64,000 nucleotides of DNA, taken from Circinella minor (taxonomy: Eukaryota; Mucoromycota; Mucoromycetes; Mucorales; Lichtheimiaceae). Location: the NCBI GenBank assembly GCA_016758965.1, contig JAEPRB010000009.1, positions 62,001 to 126,000 on the forward strand, given 5' to 3'. How positions within the stretch are numbered: position 1 is the first letter of the stretch; every line of letters starts with the position of its first letter. The notes beneath the pieces were generated by a model. It worked only from the letters and a program-made list of their open reading frames with translations, had not been told where the DNA came from and did no database searches. This document shows, one piece after another, positions 15,746 to 27,729 of this stretch. Position numbers and translations under genes: made by a program.

Positions 15746-18700
15746 AAAAAGTTACATTATTTTTTTTTCTTTCTAACAAAAAACAGATACAGCAACGGGG
15801 TAAAAAATTGTATATATTTACAATTCACTGTTGTTAGACAAATCGACCCTAGTGACTTCTCTTGTCATGATGTATCCTGTTTACGACATGAAAAAGAGTT
15901 ATAAAAAAGAAAACGTGCATGATAATGACCTATGTGTCATCAGCTGATCAAATGAAATAGGAAAAAAAATCGCCGGTTTCAACTCTGATTTTAAACCTCG
16001 TCATTATTAAATACAGAGCATTTAACGAGTCAATAAGAAACAACGTGTATATGGTGTGTATATATGAATACATGTGTTTAAAGATAATAGATACAACGTA
16101 TATAGTGATACTAATGACATGGTGTCTACATAAAAATATGGTTACAGCTTTCTTCTGTTTGCTGTCATGTCTTCTGGTTGTCGCTTACTACTGAAATTAA
16201 ATAATTTTGAGGAACATCTGATGAAATGTCGAGGGAAAAAAAGGTCTTTACGATAAGAAGAAGCTGTTTAAGAAAGAACATTATGATGGTGTTAGATAGC
16301 ACCAGCTTTTAATACACTGATGAGTAGAAAGACGATTGAGATCGAAAGTAATGATCGTACTACGGCTTGCTCAATAATGCACATTTTTCTGCTCTTTAAT
16401 TGGTACTCTTTTTATAATAGAGGAAACATATAGTAATGTGCCTCTTGACTTGATGAAGCTAGCCTTTACGTCAGTATCACTTGAATCGTATTCATTGTTG
16501 TCATCCCCTGCAATATGATGTTTGGTAAGGCCTGATAATTCTTATCATAATTCCGACAGCGACACTACTGTAAAACTACCAAATAGGTGTAAATTAGCAC
16601 ATTAAACCCGTGTGTACGGAAAAGCAGGCCATCCTAACTTACGTTTCGTTTTAATGTCACCTTTTACAATCTGTAATAGTCAGAAGTGTACATCGATGGC
16701 TGTTTCGATACTTCATATTTTCTCATCTGCAAATATGACAAAAGTAGTTGTCTGGCTTATCTAAAAACGGGGGTGGCTCGTGTGAATATCTGGCTTCAAA
16801 ATCACATAACGCACTATAAGTCGCATATGTAGTTATTCTTTATGAAAATGAGCGAACGACATAATCCGAAGAAACCGGCTTGACTTTTTTTCGTCAGTGG
16901 AAGAAACCTATTTATGAAACTTGCGTGTTAATAATACCAGTGAAGACATATTTACCTACCAATTCAAAAAAATAAAACGAATAGAAAGGAAAATGATTAA
17001 GCATCACCTATTCTATAAATCTATTTTACAATAATAAGAGCAAAACATCCATCATATAGTATTCCTTCCGAGTCAATTATCATAGATGTAGACGTAAAAA
17101 GAGAGAATATTATGTGCTACGTAAATATACGCGCTTGTCATCACGAGGTTAATGGATCCATATCGATGTCGACTTTTGCTTTTTTGTTTATATTACATTA
17201 TCCGTAATAAAGTAATGAGTACGATACTACCAGTCAACAAATTTAGACAATTGAGCTCCTGCCCCTTCTTCCTTTTCTCTTTTTCTTTTTCAACATATAC
17301 TGGAACACTGTGTATGTACTTCGTCTATTGTATAATACTGGATAAGGTAGTAAATATCTATATCAGGTATTGATCTACATTTTATATCTGTTGAATATGT
17401 ATTTATGGCATTTTTTTTTCATGCTATATATACTTCATATTATGTACGTATGCGATAAAATGTATATATATAATATTCCTGCTGATTTTATGATTGTATT
17501 AATATGGTATGCTCTCTACGTATTACAAAAAAGATACGTAACATTAATAACTAGCAAATCTATATAATTTCTTATGTAAAGCAGTGTAAAGCATACTACA
17601 CAATATGCATCATAAGTTGCTGATATAATCGTGGCTAGTGGAATCGTTCTCTTAATTTAAAAATGCAGACACAACTTTTGTTAATATCTAGAAGCTGTTA
17701 CTGTTTATATAGTATAAAAATCCAAGATCAAGTCAATTAGATTTTTTTATATAATCATTTGAAGCCAGCCACTGTCATATTGAATTATCCTACTATAATA
17801 CAGTGTATGCGACAAAATCCTTCTCTTCTTTTATGGAGCTCTTTGATGCTTCAATCGAATGTCAAAAATTCAATTATACAATAACGAAAGAAATATATGA
17901 TGGAGTAATTTATTTTACTTAAGCCATAATCTAATTTGAGTTACGTACGTAACATTCTTACTAGAACGGATGTAAAGCAAAAGCATTAATAAAGAAATAT
18001 GTACATCAGGACAAGTTATACGAGATTTTCTAGGTCACCTTAAAAGAAAAAAAAAATAAAGGAAGGACGTAACTCGGAATGTATATTCATTAGCTGTCAA
18101 AGAAGACAGAATTCTCAATAGTTTAAACTAAATAAAACTTATTCGAAGATCTGGTTAACAGTTCAGTATTCTTTCAACACAGTTTCGAATTTAATTTTTT
18201 TTCTGTTTTCTGTTTTGATTAAGAAAGGATACGACGTATCTAGATTAATTTAAAAAATTATTTCAGCAGCAAAGTTTTTTTTTTCTTTTTTCTTTTTTTT
18301 TTTTACATAAGTATACTAAATCTTTATCATTCAGTCAGACTTTTATTTCACTTATTATATAATAGTTATGGTGTCATACATATAAAAAAGAAGTATATAC
18401 TGTATAATAGCATACCTTTTCAGTAAAGAAAAATTGTTAAAAGACACATAGTGTAAAAGAGGCACGGATTCAGAATGTGTCAGCATAAATACCGATATGT
18501 ATGTGGGGTTAAAGACTTGAATAAGCAAAGCCCGCTTGTTTTTAAAAGATAGACATAATTATCTTTATTTTCAAGGAATTCAGGAGATATACACCCATTT
18601 GGGCCTTTTCTAGGATGATATTGAACTTTTATTATTATAAATAATCTATTATATAAGAAATACGTAGATGTCAAATAATACTATTAGCGTATGCTTTTAA

Positions 18701-18923
18701 AAATGACATAAGTATATAATCCAAATAAAGAAGAAAACCCGGCTACTTTTTTACAGCCGAATTGAGACCAATCGAATCGTGTAACATCAGTTATTAGTAA
18801 AAATATAAAAAACCACAAAATTCTCCCGGGTTTATACTTGCTTTTCTCTTTTTTCTCCAGGATTTTTTTTATTTATATATTTTTCGACTTTTTTTCTTAA
18901 TATAAAGGAACATCATAAAAAAT
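15746..18923. other. Long intergenic region without recognised genes
   Basis: About 3.2 kb of AT-rich DNA. Short ORFs at 17152-17567 and 18480-18674 are rich in Ile, Tyr and Leu, as expected by chance. I found no terminal inverted repeats, tRNA boxes or protein-like exons. A noncoding RNA cannot be excluded. Confidence 0.4.
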
Positions 18924-20500
18924 ATGAGTAATAGCTCTGAATTAGAATCAAAAAAATTACAATATGCTTTTGATAAAGCAACTGATACAAATTATATCGG
19001 TACAACTAGTTATGGAGTGACTTTATATACTGGTGCTACTGATCAAGTATGTAACTTTCCATCCATCCTTGTTACATTATTTATATATCAACTAACATAT
19101 AATTTTATCCTTGAAAATATTTAGGAATGGTCTATTGGCGAAGCTCCCCATGTAAGTTTTGATCTTTTTTTTCTCTTAAGTATATGATATATATTTTTTC
19201 TATACTGACTATCATAACACTTTATCATTATTTGATTCTCAGGGTGGTAAGCAGAAACTTACTTAATATAACACGTTACACAAAAATCATTCTTAAAGAG
19301 AAAAAAAAGAAATGGATGAACGGATAAAAAAAGCATAATATTTGTCAAAACCCACTTTTTTTAACTATGATGAATTTTAAATATGCCATTATTTTTTAAC
19401 CGTTAATTAGGTGCCATATTAGCCACTATTACTGATTCTGTTCTTCGACATTTCTCAGATAAACATCAAAAAGATCCTGTTGCTATGAATGGATTCTTTT
19501 TACATAAAAGTGAGATAGGACCATGTGTCATTGCTATTGAAGATTTAAAAACAAGCAAAAAAGGATATTGTCTTGTAAAAGCATCTATGTTACAACATAT
19601 CAAGGATAAATCATTTATTTTAACCCATGTGGATCAATTTGATCCAGAACAATACAAGGAAAAGGTGCATGTCATTTTTACAATGGGTAATATGGACACA
19701 GAAGAAGGTATTACTCACTTTCATGATGCTTACCAAGCACCTGATCGAAATGTTATGGAGGAAAACGAGATATTTTTTATGGGTGATTATATAGAAGGTT
19801 TGATGGATAGAACAATTGTACCACAAGAAGAAGGTAAAGCTGGTACACCTGTCGTTCGTCAATCCATCAAATTTAAAGATGGTCGTGGGACTGATTTTAA
19901 AGGTAATTTACTAATATTAATAGTAATAATAATATACTTTGCGTATGGATAATGTGGTGTGTTATACGTAACTTATATATTGACGACTTTTTTTTTTGTT
20001 GCAACCAACAGCAATTCCATATTGGTGCGATTTGTTCATTCCTCCACCCGTTATGCTTGGTTCTGAAATTATGGGCGGGTATGTATTAATACACATATAC
20101 AATGAGCTATAAATTAAAAACAATATTGATTATAAACTGTGATATGTATATTTATATGAATATAGACCATGCTGGTGTCCGACAATGCAACTAGAAGTTC
20201 AATTCAAACGACGACCTGCTACAGATGAAGTCCTTACTAGTATTACATCCCCACATATCATCAATTCTCGATTTGATGCAAGTGGTGGTGTTTGGGACTT
20301 AAATGGGAACTTGCTAGCTATCACTAGGTAACGAGAGTACACAATTCCCATTTTTATAACAATAAAAATTTGGGCTACTATAGTAACCATAAAAAAATAA
20401 TACTTTAAATTTTTTTTTTATTAGACATCAATGCCTTATCGTGCCATGGACTAGAAATACAAAACAAAATTCTATAAAGCCAACCCAAGGAAAATTATAG
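18924..20500 (+). CDS. Acyl-CoA thioesterase-like, double hotdog (316 aa)
   Basis: Protein of the thioesterase-like superfamily (4HBT_3 type), which hydrolyses or binds acyl thioesters. Seven exons: 18924-19046, 19125-19151 (27 nt), 19243-19246 (4 nt), 19411-19902, 20012-20078, 20166-20327, 20425-20500. The 4-nt exon GGTG is flanked by CAG and GTAAGC; it restores both the frame and the motif GEAPHGGAILATITDSVLRH, where PHGG is the usual start of the hotdog helix. Further marks are PYWCDLFIPPPVML and SRFDASGGVWDLNGNLLAITRHQ, the second hotdog, which ends as family members do. There is no targeting peptide or membrane segment; cytosol is likely, since the C-terminus is not a peroxisomal SKL. 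The substrate is unknown. Confidence 0.85.
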
Positions 20501-20862
20501 TTTAATCCACGTATGAAAAAAATAAATGTATATTCTTTCCCTTCTCTTTCTTAAGATCATTATCATCAAATAAAATAAACAGTTTGAAACTTGTATTTAA
20601 AAGATGTACATTTAAATATGTTAAAGAATAAAGTTAGTACGGATATATATATACTCCTTTAATTGCCATCTCTATATTTATTCCTCGAACACACACACGC
20701 AAAGAGAGAGAGGAAACAACAATGTATATTATATTAAAAATGTCAAATTAAATTATATATTCATTTGTGTGTGATGATAAAGAAAATATAAATCATTATT
20801 TATTTTTTTTGACTAGAGTTATATTCTTATTTAACTTGATACCATTGAAATAAATACCGTTA
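20501..20862. other. Intergenic between thioesterase and TIR element
   Basis: 3' UTR-like AT-rich DNA with an AATAAA-type stretch near 20567 and a short CA/GA microsatellite around 20690-20715. Nothing else is visible. Confidence 0.4.
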
Positions 20863-20999
20863 CAGTATTTTGCGTTTAAAAATATAATGTTTGGTGAAAC
20901 TAAATCCATTTCGTAGACCACCCCAATACAAAAGTTTCAGAGACGAGTATAGTTGTTAGACCATTAGTGTAATCTTTATAGAACAGGTGTAATTATTAG
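20863..20999 (+). repeat. Left terminal inverted repeat
   Basis: 137-bp arm matching the reverse complement of 24614-24750 with 134 identities. It begins CAGTATTTTGCGTTTAAAAA, next to TA. Confidence 0.9.
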
Positions 21000-21512
21000 A
21001 AACACTGGATCCACTTTTTTTCACCCAGTCCGTCCACTTTTTTTTTACGTCCACCCCGTCCATATTTTTTGCTCCATTTATCCCACTTTTCAAGGAACCA
21101 AACTTGTTCACACAAAACGGGATCGAAAGAATAAGAGGTTAGGCCACTGACTCCTTCGCTCCATAGCGTTCAATTTTGTGTTCTTCTGAACCAAGTGATG
21201 ATGTAGTTGATTACAAAATCCTAGTAATATTTTATTTCCTGACTTTAGGGTGATATTACAATCAAGTAACATTTTACTGCAGGTGAATTAGGTTCCCTTG
21301 ATAAACTAGGGTACGCGAGAGGGCAATGTTGTCCCAGGATATAGTTTATAACGATGCGCAGACTCTTCAATTTTGACTTTTGCAACGATGAATGGTTCCG
21401 TACGAAGGGTTATTTTCTAGGTAGCAAATGTCCGAAGGTTAAAGTTGAAATACTTGAACTTTTCGGTTACCATTAGCCACAACAACCATACATCAACTCT
21501 ACACAAGAAATA

Positions 21513-21692
21513 ATGGAAATTGCAACAACAATTACACGTTCACAAGCAGCTTGTATATTTTATGGCGAATCTATCAATACTGAAAACAAGTTGAAATGCG
21601 AAAGATGGCTCGCTGATCTTACTTCACTAGTTTTTATAAACCAGCAACACCGTAAAACCCTCCCAATTAAAATTTTCACTTTACACAAATAA
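21513..21692 (+). pseudogene. Truncated N-terminus of a second copy of the element gene
   Basis: An ORF opening MEIATTITRSQAACIFYGES closely parallels the start of the minus-strand gene, which has VVVTDSQAACIFYGEEITPE. After about 35 residues the two part company and this frame soon stops. It lies at about the same distance from the left arm as its counterpart from the right arm, so each terminal repeat is followed by a gene start pointing inward. I infer a second, truncated or rearranged element copy. Confidence 0.6.
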
Positions 21693-22304
21693 ATAGACTA
21701 CCTCTCAATTTTATGTATCTCTCACCTCTCTCTCTTTAACTTCTTATTTTGCTTAGAAAGTATGTCATAGATTTCTTTTTTTTATATTACCAGTATTCAA
21801 TATCATTAATAAAATCGTGTAAAAGCTTTTCTGTTTCTACCAAAATTTATAAGACTCAGATCAGGGAGACGAAAAGTCCTTCCATCTACTCTTTACCATG
21901 CCTTACCCCCAAGACTGATTCCTGTATGTAGTTGCCATACTACTCTATCTTCTCAACTCTTAATTGTATCCATGATAAAAAAAACAACCAAAACATAGTA
22001 TAAAGTTATATGCGGGTTAAAGTAAATTTTGTCATTATGGGTGATGAAAGATGAATATTAGTCTGTTACTAACTTGGTATAATTCGTGGAGCAGTATTAA
22101 CATCGAGTTGTTTTTCATTTTTATCGCACTTTTCTTATCCAAGATTTTTTTTTTCATTAAAATATAACATATGTTGGAATAAATGGAATCCGGATACATG
22201 AATAATATCAATAACTTGTTGACCGCTAGATTCATTATCATATAATAAACGCTCTTTCTTTTTATAATAACATCATAGTAAATCAGTACGTAACACTATA
22301 TATA

Positions 22305-22400
22305 CCTTAATCAGCAGTATCAAGAGCTTCCAAAACACAAGGCTGCTCATCAATGACAACTTGTTTAGATAAGATTCTTCAATAGTTGACTCGTAAGTCC
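22305..22400 (-). pseudogene. Decayed Ras GTPase gene fragment
   Basis: The minus strand encodes YESTIEESY, then after a one-base frameshift QVVIDEQPCVLEALDTAD, then a stop. This is the switch I to switch II stretch of fungal Ras proteins, where DTAGQ is expected; DTAD plus TAA in place of DTAGQ fits G-to-A and C-to-T changes. A donor-like GTATAT follows at the expected exon end. No other Ras exon was found nearby, so it is a non-functional fragment carried inside the TIR element. Confidence 0.7.
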
Positions 22401-23136
22401 AAATCCATTTAAGGACGTTAGCATTTCATGTCATTGAAAAAAAAGCTTTTAACATATAAACATCTTTGATACAAAATAAGTTTTTGCCTCTAAATAGTGA
22501 TGATAATGATGGATCACAAATGAAATACTCAAAGTGATAAGTTTATGTATTTGATAAATTAAATAATATATAATAACAATTGTTGATATACTGGATAGAT
22601 AGATAATAATAAGTTACCAACAAAATGATTCAAATATAACTATTATAGGTACTTTTCTCACTCCTCCAACTTTTAACATGACAATCTTATAGAGCATAAT
22701 ATTTTTTCGATAGTTATAGCACAGGACGGCTTCAAAAAAAATAAAGAGTTATTTAAACCTGATAGAAATTGAAAAAGGAAAGAGAATAATAATAATAATA
22801 TCAAAAAAAGAAAGCTTTAATCAATTTAGCAATGTAGATAGTAGGGCCTCCGACTAGCCTCCCAAAAAAAAATATAAATATTGGCCACCATAAAATAATA
22901 TCATTTATTTTCATTATAAACCACTATAAAAAATAAAAATAAAACCAACATGAGTAAATTTCGTTTAGCAACAATGTATAAAATAATAATAAAAAAACAT
23001 AAAAGAGTAAATTCTATATAACAAAAGTATCTAAAATAAACAATATAAATTAAACTGTAAAAAAAAATGGCTCACTTTCTTATCCATCCATTATCCTACT
23101 CCAACTTATACATTGCATAATTGACTACAATTTTTT

Positions 23137-24529
23137 TTAGATAGATCGGTGTGGAAGTTTTGGACGACAGTCAAATGATGTTAATTGCTCAGGTGTTTTA
23201 AGAATATCGTTTCGTCGGTACACTTCGTACTTTCCTACATCTTGGAAACGATCCACGATAATACATTCCAGGGATTTAGAATTTCTTTGAGAGGTTGTGT
23301 CAGCGTCAGTGCTAGTGTGTGTGTTTATCAATAAATAACTATGGCATAAAGACGTACTTCACCAAAAGTAAGATATCATGTGGATCAGTTGATAAAGCTG
23401 CGTAATCAACAATTACAAGCCAAACCTGTTTGGTTGTAGACGATAAGTACGTCAACAAAGCTGAATCAAACAAAGTATTAATATATTGTATCATAATCTC
23501 TCTAGATTCTCCATTCTTTTAAAACTTACATTGTGTGTTTCCAACGCAGCAACCGCTTATGTCCGTATAGTCTTTATCCGTTGTCATATCGCTTGCTGCA
23601 ATGGGGCTTTTAGAACGACTACTTGGTGATACATAAACGTCTGTCACTTGGGAGCGGGATTGCAAGCACGAAATCATATTTTTAATAATTTCTTTTAATT
23701 CATCGTCTGATATTTCGGTGGGACTTTTTCTTGCATAACCAATCACATCAAAACCATCCATCTTGAGACCTTTTATATATTCTTCATAATCATACTAATA
23801 ATTGCTGATGTTTTGTGCTAAAAAGGATTTATCTATTATGTCAGTGCACAGCTTCCTTCAGCCAATAAATTATATTAACACCATATTACCTCTATAATGG
23901 GGTTTCATCACATAAAGGATCTTTCGCTCAACTCGTCCTTCTTTGCTTCTCTTCCTTGATATCTCCGCCTTCAAATATTGCGCCTTGACTTTTTTGGCAA
24001 AGTTTGTAAAAGTTCCAAGTTTATTATTTTTGTATAAAGTGGTATACTGACACGTTATCTGGAATACTTGTTGCGAAGACAGCTCGCTACGTTCGTAAAC
24101 TTTTTCATTACAAGGGCCTACCGACAGGAAGACATTGTCAACAAATTCCTTTAGCTGAGATTCGCAATCTAAAAGAGGCTACATTGTTAATGAGTATAAC
24201 AACGAGCAAATAAAAAGCATAGGTGTCTGATATTAACGTATAACTTGATTATTGACTTTTGTTACATCTTTCTCTTTAGTAATCGTGGAGGAGCAGGAAC
24301 TTTCTGTCGAGCGACGGTATTTCTTATAACGAAATGGAAAGTATCTTACTCGCCCAGCCGACACTAAGAATGGTTCAGAAGGGGTATCGTTTATATAACA
24401 TAGTTCAAGTTCATGCATTGCATCAATTTTGGCTTCATTTAATAATTCATTTTCTGGGGTAATCTCTTCTCCATAGAAGATACAGGCTGCTTGAGAATCA
24501 GTAACCACAACCTCTGAATTTGACGACAT
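23137..24529 (-). CDS. Element gene with serine-recombinase-like domain
   Basis: Exons read on the minus strand: 24529 to about 24245, 24178-23890, 23769-23530, about 23494-23358 and 23311-23137. Joins 2-3 and 4-5 keep frame. The ends of exon 1 and the join between exons 3 and 4 are unclear, and every AG I tried for exon 4 gave a stop or frame break, so this copy may be defective. Exon 1 has GRVRYFPFRYKKYRR; exon 2 is basic and helical, ending MKPHYRG. Exon 3 begins MDGFDVIGYARKSPTE; YARKS is the catalytic-Ser motif of resolvase-type recombinases. Exon 4 has LVIVDYAALSTDPHDILL, placed like the LDRLxR segment of resolvases but without its arginines. The final exon ends RPKLPHRSI. I recall similar proteins in Mucorales genomes but cannot name a characterised member. 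Activity is inferred and doubtful. Confidence 0.55.
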
Positions 24530-24613
24530 TGTTGTAATGGACGGGGTGGACGAGGTGAAAAAAAAGTGAATGCAGTGTACAATGGTGACCATGGTTATTT
24601 TTGGATTAGGTTC

Positions 24614-24750
24614 CTAATAATTACACCTGTTCTATAAAGATTACACTAATGGTCTAACAAATATACTCGTCTCTGAAACTTTTGTATTGGGGTGGTCTAC
24701 GAAATGGATTTAGTTCCACCAAACATTATATTTTTAAAAGCAAAATACTG
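24614..24750 (-). repeat. Right terminal inverted repeat
   Basis: Reverse-complement partner of 20863-20999 (three mismatches), ending GCAAAATACTG next to TA. Confidence 0.9.
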
Positions 24751-24945
24751 TATATATATATATATATTCTGAACCTACTCAATCCCTCTCCAGTACCTCT
24801 TACTTTATTCCTCTGTCTTTTTCCCTGCCATCCCAACAGGGTTTTTCTTCTTCTTCATATACGTGTATGAGCTGTCTCAAACAAATATGCCAAACCTGGC
24901 GCTGTGTTTAACAGGAGACATTAAATAAAATAACAAATTTTCACC

Positions 24946-24977
<32 letters not shown>

Positions 24978-25438
24978 CAATGATAACAAATGACACGAGG
25001 GCAGGAACATGAGGCAAAAAATTAAAAAAAAAAAGGTGGCCGTGCGTAAATTAGGATGAGTTAAAAAAAAAGTGCTGTATAATTGGTTTAAAATATAAGT
25101 ATGGTTGGTTATATTTTAACCACAGGAATGAAACTTCAAATAGTGACTTTGTGCCTAAATTAGTAAAGCACTTGATTGATTCGCTCTGCCAACCATATTC
25201 ACTTTTTTTTCTCCTCCCTTTTGTTGCGAAGAGAAAAAAACTGGCGTGCTCTCTTTTTCTACTACTTATTAACGCACACACTCCCTCACTCACTTTACTC
25301 TATCTTTATTTTTTTTTCTAACTTGTTGCCGCTTTAAAAAACAACACTCACTTTCTTCCTTTCTTTTTTTTTTTTTAATTTTTTTCCCTTTTGGAAGAAA
25401 AAAGAGAAAGAAAGATATACACATAAAAACTTGTTATA
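24751..25438. promoter_or_regulatory. Upstream region of the corepressor gene
   Basis: Contains AT dinucleotide repeats at 24751-24766 and 24949-24970, then a CT-rich leader at about 25245-25395 directly before the start codon at 25439. No gene seen. Confidence 0.4.
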
Positions 25439-27643
25439 ATGGCTCAATCACAAGTTCGGCGAAACGCCTGGGAAGCGTACGTACCAATGAAGGATCATCT
25501 CTTTTTTTTAGTTTATTAAGTTATTAACTGGATTGAGAATGGATTGAAGTGTTTTGTGTGGCCTATAACCCAAAAAAGAGAAATAGAGAAAAAGAGGTGG
25601 CTGAAAAAGGGTTAACAGAAAAAAAAAGAGAAGTTGTAACTTTTTTAGTTTTAGTTAATGGTGGTAGTCTTTTTTTTTTGTGAAAAAAAAAAAGAGGAAA
25701 CAGTTAAGGGGAGGAGAAGAATAAGAAGGAAAGAATTAGAATGGTGAAAAAAAAATAAGAGATCTCTTTTTAAGAACATTATTTACAATTGACGTGTCTT
25801 ATATATATTAAATATTAATGTTGAAACGAAAATGTATTTAATATATAGACAAAATGGACGTCCCCAGACGGATACAACAGCAGCAAATACAGCAACAGGA
25901 GCAAATAACGTTAATACTACTTCTTCAACTGGTACTAATACAACAGAACTCAATGAGTTACTTCATTTGTATATCTATGATTATTGTAAAAAGCGTAATT
26001 TTACACAAGCAGCAAGAGCGTTTGCAACAGAAGCACATGTTCAGCAAGATCGAATGCCACCGATTGATATTCCATCAGGTTTTTTATCAGACTGGTGGGG
26101 TGTATTTTGGGATGTCTATAATGCCAAGCATAATGAAGCGGTTGCTAGTAAGGAGGCACAAGTCCTTGATCAGGTATATATATATATATATAATACTAAG
26201 ACGCATACAACAACATTTTATGTGAAGTCTTTTTCTTTTCTTTGAATGCATGTTTGTTTATATTATGAAAATTTACTTATTTTCTTTTCCTCTCTTTTTT
26301 CTTTCCACCCCTTTTTTATTACTTTTGGTGGAAAATCGTCATCATTACACCAATAACAATAATAATTATCTTTTATTTTTATTTTTTTTGGTGGTTTCTA
26401 GCATAATGTTATACTTCGAACTCGAAGAGAAGAAGTTCTATCACAACATCGTCAATTTAATCAAGCACAACAGCAACAACAGCAGGCGGCACAACAAGCG
26501 GCTGCTGCTCAACAAGCAAATCAGCAGCAACAGCAACAGCAAGCAGCACAACAACAACGTCGCGCTTCTGAAGTTCAACGACAAACCCAGTCTCCTCAAC
26601 AACCACAACATGCTCTTCATCACCAATTACAACAAGGTCAACAGCAACCGCAGCAAACACCTCAACAACATGCTGCTGTAACTGCTCAAGCCGCGGCAGC
26701 CGCTGCTGCTGCCGGTCAACCTCCACATCTTCAAAGTGTTCCATCACAACAGGCCCTGTCACGAGATTCTCGTCCATCACCCGCAAGTAGTACCACCTCT
26801 CTTCCTAATACCGGTATGCCACATCCAAATACTGCTAATACACCTAACAACAATAACAACGCCAATAACAACAATAATAGTAATAATAATAATAACATTG
26901 TACATACTCCTCAAACCATGCCTGCATCTTTACCACAACAACAACATATCCAGGGCAGACATGCACCTTCACCATCGTTTTCCCCAAATCAGATGCAAAG
27001 ACCTAATGCAAGTGCGGCTGGTACTGAGTCCATGGGACAACCACAACAACATCCTTCCGCTGAACATATGATGAATTCGCCTATGGTCGGTCCACAAGGT
27101 ATGCCCTTAAGCGCTCAACAACAACAGCAAATGATTAATACCCAACGTGCACAAGCAGCTTCGAATATGCAAAATGCTGCTACTATAGCAGCTCTTAACG
27201 CCAATCGTGATTTAAGTACAATGACGCCAGAAGAAAGGGTAAAAATTTAATTTATTTAGTTAATATTTTGTTGATTGATTGATTGATCGATCGGTTTATT
27301 AACTCAAATTTAATTCAACAATCAAAAAAAAAAATTCATTACATATAGCAAAACTTTCAAATACTTCAACAACGTCAACAAGCTGCAGGAAATATGATGC
27401 GAAATCCGTAAGTTTTTTTTTTTTTTTCGTTTCATATATATATATATATATATTATAATTGTCTTTGAAGAGGAGGAATGTGTGTGCCAGTTATAGGATC
27501 ATAAAATAGAAAACCAACAGTCATTTTATTGTGCTCATAATAACAGGATGCTTATCAATAACCAACAAGCAAGAATACATATGCAACAACAAATCGCAAA
27601 TCAACAACAAATGATGCAACAGCATCAACAACAGCATGCTCAG

Positions 27644-27675
<32 letters not shown>

Positions 27676-27685
27676 ACAGCAACAG

Positions 27686-27729
<44 letters not shown>

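Larger units (their letters stand above)
20863..24750. mobile_element. 3.9-kb TIR element, TA-flanked, with recombinase-like gene
   Basis: Both ends start CAGTATTTTGC and are flanked by TA (20861-20862 and 24751-24752), as in Tc1/mariner-type insertions. The terminal inverted repeats span 20863-20999 and 24614-24750: 137 bp with three mismatches that I could count. Weaker inverted similarity continues inward, for example CCACCCCGTCCAT on both arms. Inside are a minus-strand gene with a serine-recombinase-like motif (23137-24529), a broken related gene start on the plus strand (21513 onward) and a decayed Ras fragment (22305-22400). I see no DDE transposase. The near-identical arms suggest recent movement or gene conversion. 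Confidence 0.8.

Noticed and set aside
17152..17567. Short Tyr/Ile/Leu-rich ORFs in the 15.7-18.9 kb gap
   Set aside because: Composition expected from AT-rich noncoding DNA; no splice or family support.
26250..26681. Asn-rich plus-strand ORF overlapping corepressor exon 3
   Set aside because: Wrong-frame reading of the Gln-rich exon; the phased splice model explains the DNA.
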